A stretch of 64,000 bases of DNA. Source: Pseudomonas sp. P7548 (lineage in GTDB: Bacteria > Pseudomonadota > Gammaproteobacteria > Pseudomonadales > Pseudomonadaceae). This document shows positions 15,506-24,993 of this stretch, one piece after another; position 1 is the stretch's first letter, and each line of letters starts with the position of its first letter. The position numbers were made by a program, and so were the translations under genes. The notes beneath the pieces are model-generated. The model saw nothing but the letters and a program-made list of their open reading frames with translations, was not told where the DNA came from and did no database searches. Where the stretch lies: contig NZ_JACARO010000073.1 of NCBI RefSeq assembly GCF_013386585.1, forward strand, positions 1 to 64,000. Direction: 5' to 3'.

Positions 15506-16537
15506 ATGTCGTTCATGTTGAGTGAAACCCTGTCCATCCCCGCGATCCTGCAGCGCATGCTCGACGAGGACAGCGCCGTGCGTGCACTGAGCCAGCAATG
15601 GGCGCAGGCGCTGCCCGAACTGATGATCACCGTTGCACGCGGCAGCTCGGACCATGCAGCCGCCTATTTCAGCTATGCCCTGATGAGCCAGGTGGGCGTG
15701 CCGAGCCTGTCGATTCCGTTGTCGCTGGTCAGCCTGCAACAGCCGCCACTGCGCCTGAAAAACGCGTGGGTCGCGGCCTTTTCCCAATCCGGCAAAAGCC
15801 CGGACCTGATCGACAGTGTGCACTACCTGCAGCAACGCGGTGCGCGCTCGGTGGCGCTGGTCAACACACCGGCCTCGCCGCTGGCGGCGGTGAGCGATCA
15901 TGAAGTGCTGTTGCCGGCCGGCCTGGAACAGAGCGTGGCCGCCACCAAGAGCTATGTGGCGATGTTGATGGCGGGCGCTCAATCCGTGGCCTACCTGACC
16001 GACGCGCTGGCCATCGACAACGGATTGACCAGTGCCCTGCACCTGCTGCCGGAGCAAATGCGCCAGGCGACTAGCGAAGACTGGTCGGCGCTGCACAAGG
16101 TATTGGCGAGCGCCGACAAGATGATCGTGATAGGCCGAGGGGCAGCCTTGCCCATCGCACAAGAAGCCGCGCTCAAGTTGAAGGAAACCTCCGGCATTCA
16201 GGCCGAGGCGTTTTCCAGTGCCGAAGTGCGTCATGGCCCGATGGAGATCATCGAGGAAGGCTACCCCGTGCTGGTCTTCGCCCCCTCGGGTCCGGAGCAG
16301 CCGGGCAGCCTGGCGTTTGCCGAAGAAATGCGCGCCCGTGGCGCCCAGGTGTTGGTGGTGGCCCCGCGCGGTACCACCTGCGAAGGCTTGTTGCCCAGCG
16401 TACCGACGGCGCATCCATTGCTGGAGCCGTTCACGATGATTCAGGGGTTTTATCTGAGTGCTGCGCAGTTAGCGGTGGCGCGCGGGCGTAATCCCGATCA
16501 GCCGAGGTTTTTGAAGAAGGTGACCCAGACTCGCTGA
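15506..16537 (+). CDS. SIS-domain aminosugar-phosphate deaminase/isomerase (NagB-II/GlmS-C-like)
   Basis: This 343-residue protein has two SIS domains and resembles the isomerase half of GlmS. It has no glutaminase domain. Typical phosphosugar-binding segments are ARGSSDHAA, AFSQSGKSPDLID, LEQSVAATKSY, GRGAALPIAQEAALKLKE and AEVRHGPMEII. Proteins of this type act as alternative glucosamine-6-phosphate deaminases (NagB-II) or related deglycases. Together with a permease and kinase, this suggests conversion of an imported amino sugar to fructose 6-phosphate and ammonia. The ATG at 15506 follows TTGGAG, overlapping the end of the kinase gene's stop region. Confidence 0.85.
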   Translation: MSFMLSETLSIPAILQRMLDEDSAVRALSQQWAQALPELMITVARGSSDHAAAYFSYALMSQVGVPSLSIPLSLVSLQQPPLRLKNAWVAAFSQSGKSPDLIDSVHYLQQRGARSVALVNTPASPLAAVSDHEVLLPAGLEQSVAATKSYVAMLMAGAQSVAYLTDALAIDNGLTSALHLLPEQMRQATSEDWSALHKVLASADKMIVIGRGAALPIAQEAALKLKETSGIQAEAFSSAEVRHGPMEIIEEGYPVLVFAPSGPEQPGSLAFAEEMRARGAQVLVVAPRGTTCEGLLPSVPTAHPLLEPFTMIQGFYLSAAQLAVARGRNPDQPRFLKKVTQTR

Positions 16538-16546
16538 TGCCAGCCG

Positions 16547-17170
16547 TTAGCGGAACTCTGCGTGCCAGTCGTAGGGCCTGGGCGCCTCGGAGCGGCCCAG
16601 TAGCGCGACAAACTGATCGATGCTGCGAAGCACGTTCTCGTTGAACTTCGACGGGATCAGGCTGAGCACATCCTCCAACTCGCACGCTTCCATCACCAGG
16701 TTGCAGAGGTCCGGGGAAATCCCTCGGTCCATCAACAGCTCATAGGTCCTGGGGGTAAAAAGCAGTTGTTCGGCTTCCTCCAGGCTCATCACGCCCCGCT
16801 GCACGGAGGTCAGCAGGCCAATCGCCAAGGCGGACAAAAACCGCACCACTTCCTCGGCGCCAAAGACCTCCGAAACCAGTGAAAACGGGGCCAGCGCATT
16901 GGCGTTGTCACCTGCCAGGTAGTGGGTATCAAAGGTCATGGAGTCCACAATCCCCTGCAGTTTTTCAGGGTCAGCAGCACGGCCGAAATGGTACTCCAGG
17001 TATTTGGCGCCTTCAGGCGTCTCATGCCGTTCAACTCGGTAGCACAGGCACAGGTCTGCGCTGAGCACCTTGTCCAGCCACACGGACCTGCGCTCACCCA
17101 GAATGCGGAAAAACGCGCCGCTGGGGCCGCTGGTGATGATGACGCGTTCACCGGTGTTGTGATCAATCAT
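16547..17170 (-). CDS. Hypothetical protein, 207 aa (tentative DUF3969-like C-terminus)
   Basis: This soluble protein has no confident family. The first 75 residues (MIDHNTGERVII...YLEYHFGRA) look like a small beta-rich module. The C-terminal two thirds are helical (FLSALAIGLLTSVQRGVMSLEEAEQLLF..., then VLSLIPSKFNENVLRSIDQFVALL), vaguely like DUF3969 proteins. I start it at 17170, after a GGAGG site, because the longer reading frame begins inside the terminator of the upstream gene. It is convergent with the amino-sugar operon and may be an orphan toxin-immunity type protein, but this is a guess. Confidence 0.6.
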   Translation of the reverse strand: MIDHNTGERVIITSGPSGAFFRILGERRSVWLDKVLSADLCLCYRVERHETPEGAKYLEYHFGRAADPEKLQGIVDSMTFDTHYLAGDNANALAPFSLVSEVFGAEEVVRFLSALAIGLLTSVQRGVMSLEEAEQLLFTPRTYELLMDRGISPDLCNLVMEACELEDVLSLIPSKFNENVLRSIDQFVALLGRSEAPRPYDWHAEFR

Positions 17171-17210
17171 GTCAGCAAGGGCCTCCAGCAGGTTTATGTG
17201 GCAGATACAA

Positions 17211-17244
17211 AAATGGGCCAACCTTTCGGTTGGCCCATTTTTTT
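17211..17244. terminator. Strong bidirectional terminator
   Basis: AAATGGGCCAACC and GGTTGGCCCATTT form a perfect 13-bp stem with a TTTC loop, flanked by A-runs and T-runs on both sides. It terminates the leftward lipoprotein gene at 17253-17882. Confidence 0.9.
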
Positions 17245-17252
17245 ATCCAGGA

Positions 17253-17882
17253 TCAGAGCTGCTTGAGGGTTTCGCGCGACACTTCCTGCAAACCGGCCTC
17301 GGTGATCTTCTTCCAGTCGTTTTCAGTGACTGCCTGCATGCTTTCGTTTTTACGGGTGACCACATTCAGCTCAGTGGCGCCCGGTGTTTCGATGCGCAGG
17401 TGAGACTTGTTGCTGACGTCGACGTAGAAGAACCCCGGGGTGAACCACGACCAGAACTCAACGATGTGCACCTTCACGGCCGTTGCATCGGCGGTGCCCG
17501 GCTCGGTCACCACTTGGTAGCCAGCCTGCTTGTAGGCAGCGGCGACCGACTCATTCACCAACTGGGACACCGTGCGCCCCGACGGGAGCAGCACATCGCC
17601 CAGGCCTTTGCCATAGCTGTTGCGCTTGCGCGCAATGGCGCGCTCGGTGATCGACTTGTCCGTCACTTCATCGTTTTTCAGGGAGGGGACATCGGGGCTG
17701 CGAGGGGAGATCTGGAAGACACGATCATCGACGGTGCTGATCAGCACCTTCTTGCCATTGCTGGCGGCAGCCGCCTGCGTGGCACTCAGCGGTGCAACAT
17801 TGACATCCACTTCCGAGCGGCTAGTGGCACAACCTGCCAACATCACCAGTGCTGCAACCCCAAACGCAATCCGAACGCTCAT
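17253..17882 (-). CDS. YajG-like lipoprotein
   Basis: This 209-residue lipoprotein has a signal sequence and lipobox LAGC near residue 18. The mature domain begins SRSEVDVNVAPLSATQAAAASNGKKVLISTVDDRVFQ, a pattern shared with YajG/uncharacterised outer-membrane lipoproteins. It is followed by SGRTVSQLVNESVAAAYKQAGYQVV and a C-terminal HLRIETPGATELNVVT region. It was started at 17882 (MSVRIAFG) to give a normal signal peptide. It ends in a strong terminator. Function is unknown; it is probably periplasm-facing. Confidence 0.7.
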   Translation of the reverse strand: MSVRIAFGVAALVMLAGCATSRSEVDVNVAPLSATQAAAASNGKKVLISTVDDRVFQISPRSPDVPSLKNDEVTDKSITERAIARKRNSYGKGLGDVLLPSGRTVSQLVNESVAAAYKQAGYQVVTEPGTADATAVKVHIVEFWSWFTPGFFYVDVSNKSHLRIETPGATELNVVTRKNESMQAVTENDWKKITEAGLQEVSRETLKQL

Positions 17883-17891
17883 AACCACCAC

Positions 17892-18292
17892 TCCCTATCG
17901 CCATCATTGGCTCGACCGGATATCGGTCGGGGGCAATTGTACATAGATGATGGCACTTAGGCATTACTGATCAGATGTGAAAATACAGGGTTTCCATCGC
18001 CTCGCAGGCACAGTGCCAGCTCAATAGTGACGAATTCTGTTACAGACCTATACTCAATTCAGGCCTTGCGCGTTCCCGCGCATCGCTGACGGCACTGTTG
18101 CCGACAAAGAGGGTAGCCGCTATGTACGCCGGACAAATGGGAATGGCGACAACGAATGGTGAAATACGCTGCCAGATGGTTGTACAAATCATCTGCCTGC
18201 TGTCGGTGGCTACGCTCTTCTGCTGACTCTCCTGTAGCAACCGATATTGGCGATTCGGGCCAAGGCAGGTGCTCGCCCAAATTTCAGGCAAC
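17892..18292. other. Intergenic stretch, no supported gene
   Basis: Nothing convincing is encoded between the lipoprotein gene and the tRNA-Val terminator. One very short frame, 18122-18226 on the plus strand (34 codons, starting MYAGQMGMATTNGE and ending in the hydrophobic MVVQIICLLSVATLFC), follows GAGGG. It could be a small membrane protein but has no other support. Confidence 0.3.
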
Positions 18293-18322
18293 AAAAAAGG
18301 GCCCACCTTTCGGTGAGCCCTT
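18293..18322 (-). terminator. Terminator of the tRNA-Val(GAC) gene
   Basis: An 11-bp stem (AAGGGCCCACC with GGTGAGCCCTT, one G-U pair on the minus-strand RNA) with a tetraloop is followed by a six-base T-run reading leftward. It lies about 30 bases after the tRNA 3' end. Confidence 0.85.
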
Positions 18323-18351
18323 CTAGACCGCCCAGCAGAGCGGATTTTGTT

Positions 18352-18428
18352 TGGTAGGCGCGATTGGACTCGAACCAACGACCCCCACCATGTCAAGGTG
18401 GTGCTCTAACCAACTGAGCTACGTGCCT
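18352..18428 (-). tRNA. tRNA-Val (GAC)
   Basis: A 77-base cloverleaf on the minus strand starts AGGCACGTAGCTCAG and has anticodon loop TTGACAT (GAC) and T-loop GGTTCGAGTCC. CCA is encoded. The D-arm contains GTTGGTTAGAGC. It is a single gene with its own terminator. Confidence 0.95.
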
Positions 18429-18612
18429 GCTGTGAGGCGGCATTCTACGGAATTCCGAAGGGGTGTCAACATCTTTTTTGCAGCTAACCCTATGAATATG
18501 CGAATTTTTTATTTGCGTGGGGTACACCTGTGGTTTTCGGGTGGCTGGCAGGCAATTTTCAACTCAGGTAGGATCTGGGCACTCGTAAAAAATATAAAAC
18601 AGAGGTTCCAGG

Positions 18613-19896
18613 ATGGCGAACACCCCCTACCCCCAGTCGTATTACGCCGCGTCCGCCAATGCGGTCCCACCTCGCCCAATGCTGCAAGGGGACGTCGAAA
18701 CCGATGTGTGCGTGATCGGCGCCGGCTACACCGGCCTCTCCAGTGCGTTGTTCCTGCTGGAGAACGGTTTTCGCGTCACGGTACTGGAAGCCGCCAAGGT
18801 GGGGTTTGGCGCTTCGGGCCGCAATGGCGGGCAGATCGTCAACAGCTACAGCCGCGATATCGACGTGATCGAGCGCAGCGTGGGCCCGAAGCAGGCGCAA
18901 CTGCTGGGGCAGATGGCGTTTGAAGGCGGCAAGATCATTCGCGAGCGCGTCGCCAAGTATCAGATCCAGTGCGACTTGAAGGACGGCGGCGTGTTCGCCG
19001 CCCTCAACAGCAAGCACATGGGCCACCTGGAGTCACAGAAGCGCCTGTGGGAACGCTACGGGCATACGCAGCTGGAACTGCTGGACGAACGCCGTATCCG
19101 CGAAGTGGTGGCGTGCGACAACTATGTCGGCGGCCTGCTGGACATGAGCGGCGGCCACATCCACCCGCTCAACCTGGCACTCGGCGAAGCGGCGGCCGTT
19201 GAATCCCTGGGCGGCACCATCTACGAGCAATCGGCAGCCGTGCGCATCGAGCGCGGCGCGAACCCTGTGGTGCACACCGCAGAAGGCAAGGTCAGGGCGA
19301 AGTTCATCATTGTCGCGGGTAACGCCTACCTCGGGAACCTGGTGCCGGAGCTGGCGGCCAAGTCCATGCCCTGCGGCACGCAAGTCATCACCACCGCCCC
19401 ACTGGGTGACGAGCTGGCTAAAACGCTGCTGCCCCAGGATTACTGCGTCGAGGACTGCAACTACCTGCTCGACTACTACCGCCTCACCCGCGACAAGCGC
19501 CTGATCTTCGGCGGCGGCGTGGTGTATGGCGCGCGTGACCCGGCCAACATCGAAGCGATCATTCGTCCGAAGATGCTCAAAGCGTTCCCGCAGCTCAAGG
19601 ACGTGAAGATCGACTATGCCTGGACCGGCAATTTCCTGCTGACCCTGTCGCGCCTGCCGCAAGTGGGTCGCCTGGGCGACAACATCTACTATTCGCAGGG
19701 CTGCAGCGGCCATGGCGTGACGTACACGCACTTGGCAGGCAAGGTGCTGGCCGAAGCGCTCAGAGGCCAGGCAGAGCGTTTTGATGCGTTTGCCGACCTG
19801 CCGCACTACCCGTTCCCGGGCGGCCAGCTGTTGCGCACACCGTTTGCCGCCATGGGTGCCTGGTATTACGGCCTACGCGACAAATTGGGATTCTGA
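18613..19896 (+). CDS. pauB: FAD-dependent gamma-glutamylputrescine oxidase-like protein
   Basis: This 427-residue DAO-family flavoenzyme has the N-terminal dinucleotide-binding motif VIGAGYTGLSSALFL (about 34-48) and FGASGRNGGQIVNSYSRD. The C-terminal FAD segment is YSQGCSGHGVTYTHLAGKVLAEA. It closely follows the PuuB/PauB pattern: oxidation of gamma-glutamylated polyamine to the aldehyde with release of H2O2 and ammonia. Pseudomonads carry several pauB paralogues, so the exact polyamine is uncertain. No glutamylpolyamine synthetase lies next to it. An AGAGG-like site precedes the ATG. Confidence 0.85.
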   Translation: MANTPYPQSYYAASANAVPPRPMLQGDVETDVCVIGAGYTGLSSALFLLENGFRVTVLEAAKVGFGASGRNGGQIVNSYSRDIDVIERSVGPKQAQLLGQMAFEGGKIIRERVAKYQIQCDLKDGGVFAALNSKHMGHLESQKRLWERYGHTQLELLDERRIREVVACDNYVGGLLDMSGGHIHPLNLALGEAAAVESLGGTIYEQSAAVRIERGANPVVHTAEGKVRAKFIIVAGNAYLGNLVPELAAKSMPCGTQVITTAPLGDELAKTLLPQDYCVEDCNYLLDYYRLTRDKRLIFGGGVVYGARDPANIEAIIRPKMLKAFPQLKDVKIDYAWTGNFLLTLSRLPQVGRLGDNIYYSQGCSGHGVTYTHLAGKVLAEALRGQAERFDAFADLPHYPFPGGQLLRTPFAAMGAWYYGLRDKLGF

Positions 19897-19904
19897 CTCA
19901 GCTT

Positions 19905-19956
19905 GCGGGCGATGGCGATTTCACGGATGCCATCGCCCGCGAGCGGGCTCCTACAG
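19905..19956. repeat. REP-type palindrome
   Basis: GCGGGCGATGGC (19905-19916) and GCCATCGCCCGC (19929-19940) form a perfect 12-bp stem, followed by the REP-like tail GAGCGGGCTCCTACAG. It follows the oxidase gene directly and may also act as its terminator. Confidence 0.75.
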
Positions 19957-19981
19957 ATCGTATTTATCAAATCGCAGAAAC

Positions 19982-20008
19982 AAAAAACCCCGGTCTTTCG
20001 ACCAGGGT
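19982..20008 (-). terminator. Terminator of the Val-Asp-Asp tRNA operon
   Basis: The stem ACCCCGGTC/GACCAGGGT (one G-U pair in the minus-strand RNA) with a tetraloop is followed leftward by a T-run (A-run at 19982-19987 on the plus strand). Confidence 0.85.
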
Positions 20009-20081
20009 CTTTGCTATCGGATCAAAGTAGCCAGTGGCTTTCTTTGTGCTTCAAGGCGTTCAGTGGGCCTCGAGGCAGATA

Positions 20082-20158
20082 TGGCGCAGCGGACGGGACT
20101 CGAACCCGCGACCCCCGGCGTGACAGGCCGGTATTCTAACCGACTGAACTACCGCTGC
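20082..20158 (-). tRNA. tRNA-Asp (GTC), copy 2
   Basis: A 77-base tRNA with encoded CCA. It starts GCAGCGGTAGTTCAGTCGG, with anticodon loop CTGTCAC (GTC) and T-loop GGGTTCGAGTCCC. It is identical to the copy at 20264-20340. Confidence 0.95.
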
Positions 20159-20263
20159 GTATCGCTTGACTGATTGAGCGAAACCCCTCAACCGTCTTTA
20201 AACATCTGATCGACCAGCCTTGGCTGTTCAATCTCAAGCCCGACGTATCGAACCTGGAAAATA

Positions 20264-20340
20264 TGGCGCAGCGGACGGGACTCGAACCCGCGACCCCCGG
20301 CGTGACAGGCCGGTATTCTAACCGACTGAACTACCGCTGC
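20264..20340 (-). tRNA. tRNA-Asp (GTC), copy 1
   Basis: A 77-base tRNA identical to the copy at 20082-20158, with anticodon GTC and CCA encoded. It lies between tRNA-Val(TAC) and the second tRNA-Asp, all transcribed leftward. Confidence 0.95.
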
Positions 20341-20395
20341 GCGTCGGTGCAACCTTTAACGTTGCGTCTTGCCCTAAAGCAAAACTCTCAAGAAG

Positions 20396-20471
20396 TGGTG
20401 GGTGATGACGGGATCGAACCGCCGACCCTCTGCTTGTAAGGCAGATGCTCTCCCAGCTGAGCTAATCACCC
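20396..20471 (-). tRNA. tRNA-Val (TAC)
   Basis: A 76-base tRNA starting GGGTGATTAGCTCAGCTGGG, with anticodon loop CTTACAA (TAC), T-loop CGGTTCGATCC and encoded CCA. It is the promoter-proximal gene of the leftward Val-Asp-Asp cluster. Confidence 0.95.
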
Positions 20472-20578
20472 TTTGCTTCGTTGAGGCCGCGAAATTTACG
20501 CAGGTAACGGACCTAAGTCAATACCCTGCTTGAAGTTTTTCTGAAAAAGACAAAATTGCTTCAAGACGGCCATCCGCC

Positions 20579-21343
20579 CTACTCGCTGTAAATCATCTTC
20601 TTGCTCATGCCACCGTCCACGACAAACTCTTGTCCGGTGACAAAACCGGCCTGGCGCGACAGCAACCACGCCACCATCGCGGCCACATCCTCCACCGTGC
20701 CCACCCGGCCTGCCGGATGCTGGGCATGATCAGCATCGCTCAACGGCTCGGCACGCCGTGCAGCCGGGTCACGCGCGTCAATCCAGCCCGGGCTGACCGC
20801 ATTGACCCGCACTTCCGGCCCCAGGCTCATGGCCAGTGCGTGAGTCAGGGCCAGCAAGCCGCCCTTGCTCGCCGCATAGGCTTCGGTGTCCGGCTCCGAT
20901 TGACGGGCACGGGTCGAGGCCAGGTTGACGATCGCCCCGCCGTGAGCGCGCAGGTACGGCGCACAGTGCTTGGCCAGCAGCATCGGCCCGCTCAGGTTTA
21001 CCGCCAGCACCCGGTTCCAGTAAGCCAGGTCGAGGCTTTCCAGGGTGATGTTGTGCGGGTCGGCTACGGCAGCGTTGCACACCAACGCGTCCAGGCGCCC
21101 GAACTGGCCGAGCACCTCGGCAACGCCCTGGGCCACCTGTTTCTCGTCAGCCACGTCCATAGTGATAAACCAGGCGTTGTCGCCCAGCACCTTGGACACC
21201 TTGGCACCGCGCTCGCGGTCCAGGTCGGTCAACACCACCTGCCAGCCTTCGCTGATCAGCCAGGCCGCGATACCGAGGCCGATGCCCCGCGCGGCGCCTG
21301 TCACCAACGCTACACGGCCGTTACTGGCCGTCGCCGCTTCCAT
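20579..21343 (-). CDS. SDR-family oxidoreductase
   Basis: This classical short-chain dehydrogenase of about 254 residues has cofactor motif TGAARGIG, the structural NAG variant CNAAVAD, catalytic Ser in NLASTRA, and the YAASK active site. The C-terminus is a standard SDR end (GQEFVVDGGMS). The substrate is unknown. It lies immediately downstream of metZ; a GTG at 21358 overlapping the metZ stop (GTGA) is an alternative start, so the two are likely co-transcribed. The metZ-SDR neighbourhood is conserved in pseudomonads. Confidence 0.88.
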   Translation of the reverse strand: MEAATASNGRVALVTGAARGIGLGIAAWLISEGWQVVLTDLDRERGAKVSKVLGDNAWFITMDVADEKQVAQGVAEVLGQFGRLDALVCNAAVADPHNITLESLDLAYWNRVLAVNLSGPMLLAKHCAPYLRAHGGAIVNLASTRARQSEPDTEAYAASKGGLLALTHALAMSLGPEVRVNAVSPGWIDARDPAARRAEPLSDADHAQHPAGRVGTVEDVAAMVAWLLSRQAGFVTGQEFVVDGGMSKKMIYSE

Positions 21344-21354
21344 GGACCACTCGA

Positions 21355-22566
21355 TCACAAGGCCGCCAGCCCGCGAGCCAGGTCCGCTTGCAGGTCGGCC
21401 ACATCTTCCAGGCCGACCGCGATGCGGATCAGGCTGTCGCGGATACCGGCCGCTTCACGCTCCGCCGGCGCCAGACGCCCGTGGGACGTGGTGCTCGGAT
21501 GGGTGATGGTGGTCTTGCTGTCACCCAGGTTGGCGGTGATGGAGATCAGCCGCGTGGCGTCGATAAAGCGCCAGGCGCCCTCTTTGCCGCCTTTCACTTC
21601 AAAACTCACCACCGCGCCGAAACCACGCTGCTGGCGCTGGGCCAACTCGTGCTGCGGGTGACTCTTGAGGCCGGCGTAATGCACCTTCTCGATACCGTCC
21701 TGCTGCTCCAGCCACTCGGCCAGCGCCTGGGCGTTGGCGCAATGGGCCTTCATCCGCAGGTTGAGGGTTTCCAGGCCTTTGAGGAAGATCCAGGCGTTGA
21801 ACGGGCTCAAGGTCGGGCCAGCGGTGCGCAGGAAGCCGACGACTTCCTTCATCTGCTCGCTGCGACCGGCCACCACACCGCCCATGCAACGACCCTGGCC
21901 GTCGATGAACTTGGTGGCCGAGTGCACGACGATGTCCGCGCCCAGCTTCAACGGTTGTTGCAGCGCCGGCGTGCAGAAGCAGTTGTCGACCACCAGCATC
22001 GCGCCCTTGGCGTGAGCCACTTCGGACAACGCGGCGATATCCACCAGCTCAGCCAGCGGGTTGGACGGCGACTCGACGAACAGCAGCTTGGTATTGGCCT
22101 TGATCGCCTTATCCCAGCCAGACAAGTCCGCCAGGGGCACGTAGTCCACTTCAATGCCGAAGCGCTTGAAATACTTTTCGAACAGGCTGATGGTCGAGCC
22201 GAACACGCTGCGCGACACCAACACATGGTCGCCCGCGCTGCAAAGGCTCATCACCACCGCCAGGATCGCTGCCATGCCGGTTGCCGTCGCCACCGCCTGC
22301 TCGGCCCCTTCCAGCGCCGCGATACGCTCTTCGAACGCACGCACGGTCGGGTTGGTGTAGCGCGAATACACGTTGCCCGGCACCTCACCGGCAAACCGCG
22401 CAGCCGCATCGGCCGCGGTGCGGAACACATAGCTGGAGGTGAAGAACATCGGATCACCGTGCTCACCTTCCGGGGTGCGGTGCTGGCCAGCGCGCACAGC
22501 CAGGGTATCGAAAGCTACGCCATCGAGGTCGCTGTCCAACCGACCGGCATCCCATTCCTGACTCAT
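21355..22566 (-). CDS. metZ: O-succinylhomoserine sulfhydrylase
   Basis: This 403-residue PLP enzyme of the Cys/Met metabolism family makes homocysteine directly from O-succinylhomoserine and sulfide. Hallmarks are SRYTNPTVRAFEERIAALEGAE, the PLP-contacting VDNCFCTPALQQPLKLGAD, and Schiff-base Lys in VHSATKFIDGQGR. Length and start motif (LDSDLDGVAFDTLAVRAGQ) are those of Pseudomonas MetZ. It follows purF after a terminator, as in other pseudomonads. Confidence 0.95.
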   Translation of the reverse strand: MSQEWDAGRLDSDLDGVAFDTLAVRAGQHRTPEGEHGDPMFFTSSYVFRTAADAAARFAGEVPGNVYSRYTNPTVRAFEERIAALEGAEQAVATATGMAAILAVVMSLCSAGDHVLVSRSVFGSTISLFEKYFKRFGIEVDYVPLADLSGWDKAIKANTKLLFVESPSNPLAELVDIAALSEVAHAKGAMLVVDNCFCTPALQQPLKLGADIVVHSATKFIDGQGRCMGGVVAGRSEQMKEVVGFLRTAGPTLSPFNAWIFLKGLETLNLRMKAHCANAQALAEWLEQQDGIEKVHYAGLKSHPQHELAQRQQRGFGAVVSFEVKGGKEGAWRFIDATRLISITANLGDSKTTITHPSTTSHGRLAPAEREAAGIRDSLIRIAVGLEDVADLQADLARGLAAL

Positions 22567-22605
22567 GCTGCCACTCCTTACTCAATTCTTTATTTAAGAT
22601 ACAAA

Positions 22606-22628
22606 ACCGGCCCCTCAGGGCCGGTGTT
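22606..22628 (-). terminator. Terminator after purF
   Basis: ACCGGCCC and GGGCCGGT form an 8-bp GC stem with a CTCA loop, followed leftward by TTTTG. It lies just past the purF stop. Confidence 0.75.
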
Positions 22629-22631
22629 TAC

Positions 22632-24137
<1,506 letters not shown>

Positions 24138-24178
24138 GCGACGCAACCCCTACTTAATGAATCTTGACTGAACACAAC

Positions 24179-24736
24179 TTACTGAGGCGTTTTGGCCGGT
24201 AAGAGGTGCTCCTTGAACGGAAGGTCAGCGGGTACGCTGATTCCGCTGGCCAGCCACTGACTGCTCCACCCCAATATGAGGTTCTTGGACCAATCTGCAA
24301 CCAATAGAAATTTTGGCACGAGTACCGACTCCTGCCACCACGAATCCTGCTGTACTGGCCCCAGGCTCAACAGCCCGACCGCCACAACCACCAGCAAGCC
24401 GCCACGTGCGGCGCCGAAGGCCATGCCGAGAAATCGATCGGTCCCGGAGAGGCCGGTGACACGTATCAACTCGCCAATAAGATAATTGACCATTGCCCCC
24501 ACCAGCAGCGTGGCGATGAACATGATGGCGCAGCCCGCGATGACGCGAGCCGAAGGTGTCTCGATGTATCCGGCCAGGTAGACCGACAGTGAACCGCCGA
24601 ACATCCAGGCTACGACTCCTGCGATGATCCAGGTCAGCAACGACAGTGCTTCTTTTACGAAGCCGCGGCTTAGACTGATCAAAGCGGAGATGGCGACGAT
24701 GGCAACGATCGCCCAATCAACCCAGGTAAATGGCAC
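24179..24736 (-). CDS. cvpA: CvpA family membrane protein
   Basis: This 185-residue inner-membrane protein has four hydrophobic segments in the first 130 residues (WAIVAIVAISALISLSRGF onward). The family segment SRGFVKEALSLLTWIIAGVVAW and the later GALRG-like FGAARGGLLVVVAVG are present. CvpA was named for colicin V production and is linked to envelope homeostasis; its mechanism is not established. It is immediately upstream of purF, the standard arrangement. Confidence 0.92.
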   Translation of the reverse strand: MPFTWVDWAIVAIVAISALISLSRGFVKEALSLLTWIIAGVVAWMFGGSLSVYLAGYIETPSARVIAGCAIMFIATLLVGAMVNYLIGELIRVTGLSGTDRFLGMAFGAARGGLLVVVAVGLLSLGPVQQDSWWQESVLVPKFLLVADWSKNLILGWSSQWLASGISVPADLPFKEHLLPAKTPQ

Positions 24737-24870
24737 AGTGCAGCCTACGGACAGATGAGGCGGCGCATTTTAGCAGAGCGCTGGGCTGTCGGTAAGCTGT
24801 GATTACGGCTGCTTTGCAAATCAATAGGTTGGGGTTAGAAAACCCGATTTCAACCACACCCCAAAACCCA

Positions 24871-24960
24871 TGTGGGAGCTGACTTGCCTGCGATAGGGCC
24901 GGCACATTCAACATTACTGTTGATTGACCCACCCTCATCGCAGGCAAGCCAGCTCCCACA
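24871..24960. repeat. REPIN (paired REP palindrome)
   Basis: TGTGGGAGCTGACTTGCC at the left and GGCAAGCCAGCTCCCACA at the right form long inverted arms, each carrying the CTTGCCTGCGAT core, around a central variable segment. It lies between cvpA and the SPOR protein gene. Confidence 0.85.
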
Positions 24961-24993
24961 TTTGGCTTGCATTCCAATCAGAGACTGGCGGTA

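Noticed and set aside
16571..17221. Longer frame for the hypothetical beginning at 17221
   Set aside because: Its start falls inside a strong terminator stem, so the ATG at 17170 after GGAGG is used.
18352..20471. Genomic island inserted at the tRNA genes
   Set aside because: No integrase, direct repeat of a tRNA 3' end or atypical block was seen beside any tRNA gene here.
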